Positions 60,801 through 64,000 of a stretch of DNA of 64,000 bases are shown here, in pieces; the stretch's first letter is position 1, and the number at the start of each line of letters is the position of its first letter. A program made the position numbers and the translations under genes. The notes beneath the pieces are model-generated. The model did not search any database. It saw only the letters and a program-made list of their open reading frames with translations, and was not told the DNA's origin. The stretch comes from Echinococcus granulosus (Eukaryota > Platyhelminthes > Cestoda > Cyclophyllidea > Taeniidae). Where the stretch lies: contig NW_020170455.1 of NCBI RefSeq assembly GCF_000524195.1, positions 156,429 to 220,428 on the forward strand, given 5' to 3'.

Positions 60801-62923
60801 TCCGACGTGTAGCGAGCCAGCGGATGCAAAGAGTCGTAAAAGCCCTCTTGCACGCTGAAGGACATCGTTCCACCCAGTCGGTACGCCGACCACCGGTCTT
60901 CCACCGGGCGGTTCACGTCCAACTACGAAAAGTCATGCAGGGAAAGTCTGACCTCATTTAAGTAGTGCACCTATCGATACTACTGACGTTCCAACATCCC
61001 TATCTTCGCTTTAAAATGCCGACTTCGGTGACGAGCAACAAATGATAAATCAAGCTTCCTCACGCAACACTGTGTTTAAAAACTACCAATGATGTTAAAT
61101 TTCCACCACCATTTATGCTTTAACTAGGCCTTTCTGGCTGTAACTGAGACATGAAAAATGAACGACTCGGTTATTAGATAAATGAGGGAGCGAATTGATA
61201 GCTAAAAGAAAGGAAGAATGGATTGATGAGATGAATAAATGGATAGGTGAATGAAGGAGTGGGTCTTTGATGAGTAGATCATAAATGAGTGGATGGATGA
61301 ATGGGAAGGTGAATAGATGGACGGGTGCGCCACAAATCGCTTCTGTCAAAGGTGTACCGATGCAGTGCATGAGGTAGTAAGTCTGAGTTCTCTATTTACC
61401 TAGCCGTCAATACTGCTGAATTTTCAATAACCATCACCACCACCTCTACTGTTATCGCACATCCATACTAGCTTGTTCACTTTGCACTACGTACTGCGTC
61501 GTAATGCACTCTCACTGGTACTGTATTTCTATCTCAGGTTTCGAATCACAATGGGGGACAGAAAAGTTGTTTCCTCGATAGGTGAGTAAGGGAATGCATG
61601 AATAAATTAAAAGATTGGACAAATGGACAAACAAATCGATGGATGAATGAAAGAATGGATGGATTAGAGATCGATGGGTGGATAAATGGATGAATAATTA
61701 AGTAAATATCCAGTTGGAGGCATAAATGAATAGAAAGATGGATATGAGTTGACAATCGAACTGAATATGGATGTATGAGCTAAAGGTGGATGGATGCATT
61801 GATGAAGCATAGTTGAAGTGATGAATCCAGAGCCCATTGATGAGTGTCCTACAGCCAAATTTAACACTTGTCAACTCCAATTAAATAACTTGATAGCTAA
61901 ATGCAAAATTCAACTCCACGTTATGAATTCTGCAAAAGCATAAAAACACCCAATATCTCTTCACAATAAAGATTCCCCCACCCACGGTTATAGTCGACAC
62001 TTTGTCAACTATTTCACAACAGGACGAAATGGTCTGGGGTTTATTACCGGCCTCTAGTAACTTGGCATATTCTAGCCTCCTCGCACTCTCAATATCGATA
62101 TCTACAGCGAATACAGTGGAGCAGACAGAAGAGCCTCGAAAATGGAACACTTTTTGAAGGTCTTCATGAATCGCTTTCCTTGCGAAAAGGGTAAAAAAAC
62201 AACTCGATATTTCCTTAGAGCGTGCAAAACAATCGTGCTGATGATAAGCAGTCCCGTGACGGGTAATTCACTGTCATGCGGTCAATTGAAAAACAAATAC
62301 AACGACTGAAATTATGGCCTATATTATCAATGGACAAGCTTTTAGTAAACACAACGCACATAAAGCTACTGAAAAATGACTCTATATGCCTTAAATCAGA
62401 AGCAAAATCATGTAAAAAAGATAGCGTAATCCCAAAAAATAATCATTTTTATAAGAAGCGAAAAGGAAGAATAATCGGCTTAGCAAGATGCCTACTGGAA
62501 AATGTACTAAAACACTTATTTTCGCGGAGCAGCAGCTAACAATCATACTATGAACGCAAAGTACAAAAAAACAAATTGAATTTACAAAGGAACTATGGTT
62601 AGAAAGGGAGACCTCGGCAAAAAGCCGATCAAATACATGGAAATCAAAACAGAATGAGCTATGAGAGATGAGCATACCTGATTAGCGGTGAACCCAACCC
62701 TGTGATCATGGGGAAAGCAAATGAATTCGTTCTCAAAAATGCGTCGGTTGACTTCGTCAGTAGGAATCTTCCTGCTCGACATTGACCCAGAGTCGTCGAA
62801 GAACTCGCGAAGTTCTTGTCGTGAGATTCGACGGACCCAGGAAAAGAGGTTCGAATTCAAAATATGTGAACGTTTTGAGGACGGCCAAGTAGCGCAAGAA
62901 CGAATACATCGCGATGGTGCCAT
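48887..62923 (-). CDS. PDP1: Pyruvate dehydrogenase phosphatase-like PP2C, 7 exons
   Basis: Exons in transcript order: 62678-62923, 60626-60922, 58082-58349, 56130-56407, 52649-52916, 49293-49576, 48887-49060; all GT-AG and in phase; product 604 aa (mammalian PDP1 is about 537). PDP dephosphorylates the E1 alpha subunit of pyruvate dehydrogenase in the mitochondrial matrix and so switches the complex on. Seen: a basic, serine-rich leader, MAPSRCIRSCATWPSS; PVEDRWSA (D91, first metal ligand); VVDGHAGHTCA (D134); KEFAPSELETVLETASCLRAALTRMDSDI region (exon 4); VGDCGAVMG (D366); PLRAFGDIRYK (457-467); ILASDGLWDML (D523); RFYRDDITVQVI (about 590-601). All PP2C metal-binding aspartates are present. 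Extra length comes from a Gly/Ala/Thr-rich insert (about 200-226) and a seven-glutamate run (392-398). GDC replaces the usual GDS. Family is firm; PDP1 versus PDP2 cannot be decided, as invertebrates usually have one. Confidence 0.92.
55985..56120. repeat. GGAT/TGAA degenerate tetranucleotide tract, PDP intron 4
   Basis: Plus strand shows repeated GGATGGATAGG, GGGTGAATGGAT and ATGGATGAATGAG. It starts only about 10 nt beyond the donor side of exon 4 (56130-56407). Confidence 0.75.
56520..57070. repeat. CCAT/ATCC degenerate tetranucleotide tract, PDP intron 3
   Basis: Plus strand shows many ATCCATCC, CATCCATTC and CTATCTAT units over about 550 bp. It is the complementary strand sense to the tract in intron 4, so exon 4 lies between tracts that can pair in the transcript. 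Confidence 0.75.
57835..57975. repeat. CCAT/ATCT tetranucleotide tract, PDP intron 3
   Basis: ATCATCCATCCGCCCC, ATTTATCCATCC and CTATCCACC units. It adjoins the donor side of exon 3. Confidence 0.65.
58415..58505. repeat. Short CCAT-type tract, PDP intron 2
   Basis: ATTTATCCATCCAAG and CATTCATTCCATATCC units, weaker than the tracts in introns 1, 3 and 4. Confidence 0.5.
61185..61325. repeat. GGAT/TGAA tetranucleotide tract, PDP intron 1
   Basis: ATGAATAAATGGATAGG and GAGTGGATGGATGAATGGG units on the plus strand. Confidence 0.7.
61575..61810. repeat. GGAT/TGAA tetranucleotide tract, PDP intron 1
   Basis: ATCGATGGATGAATGAAAG, AATGGATGGATTAG and GGTGGATGGATGCATTGATG units. Same strand sense as 61185-61325. 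Confidence 0.7.
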
Positions 62924-62955
62924 ACAATTCAAGTGTCTGCAATGATTGGAAAAAA
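62924..62955 (-). promoter_or_regulatory. Splice acceptor just before the PDP start codon
   Basis: On the minus strand a run of seven T, then CCAATCATTGCAG, places an acceptor AG at 62937-62938 and leaves a 13-nt leader before the ATG at 62923. The frame stays open a short way upstream, so a coding 5' exon is not fully excluded. Spliced-leader addition or a 5' UTR intron is more likely because the leader peptide from this ATG already looks mitochondrial. Confidence 0.45.
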
Positions 62956-64000
62956 ATTTATCAAATTTCTCCGCCTTAAAGGAATCGAAGTGACGTCATT
63001 GCTACCTTAGAGTCTTTTGATACTGTAACTATTTTAGTCAAAGTGTAAACTGAAAAAGGGACTTCGTATCGCAAACTAACAATTTATAAAAGCAGCGAGT
63101 AATCATGCCCTCAAGTACTTCATCAGATACAAACCATATATTACTGTTACCAAGCAAAATGATCAGCATACACCAGCGTATAGCATAAAACAGGTTCCTT
63201 GAAAAGCGTGTAGAAAATATTCTTAGGTTACTTAAGTACTAAAATCAAGTAGGGGAAATCAACTTAGAATAGACAAAGTATTGCAAGGCAAAAAGGGCTG
63301 CAACCAGTCACTCTAATCATCTACCAGGATAAAACATTCCAGTCAATGTGTGTGTAGTACAGTATTAATGGTCATTCAGGATGTACATTACGACTGGATC
63401 ATTACCTCCGCACCAAACCGTTCTCAAAGGTTTATTGGTTAACTGAGGAAATTTTGCTTAGCGCACCATTAAGCTTAAATAATTAAAACATACCATTGGC
63501 ACAAACCAAATTAGTCATTTTTGATTCAATTAAAGAAACGTAATCACCAAAATGCAAAATCGTAGGCGAATGTGCGGCTAGCTTTAAAAATGGTCGTGCG
63601 GATTTAAGGAATTACTTGGTGACGAATAGTAACGATAGGGATCCATATTGTAGAGTAAGCCTTAAAAAAGGAGCGTGTCATCGCACCTTTGGTTCTGCAG
63701 TGCATTCTAGTTTTATTTTTGAATGTACTTCTTGGGCCTAATAAAGATGTAAAATTACCTCAGTAAGATGGAAAAAAGACATGTTTTATTGATTGGTAGG
63801 TCTAATGAATCGAAGCTTGAATCATTTGCAAATTCTATGACCCATTATACTAAGACCAAGTTTACTTTTGTCAAAAAGAGTTGGTTTTATAGATTTGAGG
63901 ACTTAACGAACCTTTATTTGTTTGTTTATTTCTGCATAAACTTGTAGCGTCCCGAGAATTCCCTGAAGACGAAAGAAGACATAATACAGGAGTAGAATAC
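62939..64000. other. Upstream of PDP, no gene recognised
   Basis: AT-rich, with no frame worth noting. It ends in a truncated repeat copy at 63943. The PDP promoter is expected here or beyond the window. Confidence 0.5.
63943..64000 (-). repeat. Copy of the TGTAGCG-terminus repeat, cut by window edge
   Basis: Starts TGTAGCGTCCCGAGAATTCC, then CTGAAGACGAAAGAAGACAT, and runs off the window. Of all the copies it is the most similar to 40918. Confidence 0.6.

Noticed and set aside
62757..62942. Overlapping 61-codon minus-strand frame over PDP exon 1
   Set aside because: The other frame carries the leader and the conserved PDP N-terminal residues and joins exon 2 in phase; this frame is a shadow.

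Overview
The window is eukaryotic nuclear DNA and most likely comes from a parasitic flatworm (tapeworm, fluke or monogenean). That assignment is inference. It rests on many GT-AG introns, some as short as 45-48 nt beside others of 7-8 kb; on a splice-acceptor-like AG 1, 10 or 13 nt before the start codon of all three genes, as expected for spliced-leader trans-splicing; and on AT-rich, repeat-filled non-coding DNA. One 100-N assembly gap lies at 42244-42343.

Three multi-exon genes can be rebuilt with every exon joined in phase. (1) Plus strand, 5366-9152: the mRNA-decapping enzyme DCP2 (7 exons, 404 aa), with N-terminal box A, a canonical Nudix box, box B, an S/T/P-rich tail and a C-terminal hydrophobic motif. 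(2) Minus strand, 40143 down to 11195: mitochondrial proton-translocating NAD(P) transhydrogenase, NNT (17 exons, 1078 aa), in the animal domain order NAD domain, membrane domain, NADP domain. (3) Minus strand, 62923 down to 48887: a PP2C-type phosphatase of the pyruvate dehydrogenase phosphatase family, PDP (7 exons, 604 aa). DCP2 and NNT converge with 2 kb between them. PDP lies upstream of NNT on the same strand, 8.7 kb away.

NNT and PDP both act in mitochondrial redox and carbon metabolism: NNT exchanges NADH and NADPH at the cost of the proton gradient, and PDP reactivates pyruvate dehydrogenase. Transhydrogenase activity is known to matter in tapeworm mitochondria, where malic enzyme makes NADPH but fumarate reduction uses NADH. 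Whether the neighbours are co-regulated cannot be seen from sequence.

Region by region: 1-5365 no gene, one repeat copy and a hairpin; 5366-9152 DCP2; 9153-11194 intergenic; 11195-40143 NNT, whose large introns hold a retrotransposon protease remnant, a pair of diverged copies of an unclassified repeat, and frame-disrupted coding-like stretches; 40154-48421 intergenic with repeats and the gap; 48422-62936 PDP with its 3' UTR and many GGAT/CCAT tetranucleotide tracts in introns; 62937-64000 upstream DNA ending in a truncated repeat. A dispersed family with a TGTAGCG terminus occurs at least seven times. I saw no convincing tRNA or rRNA gene, CRISPR array or complete transposon.
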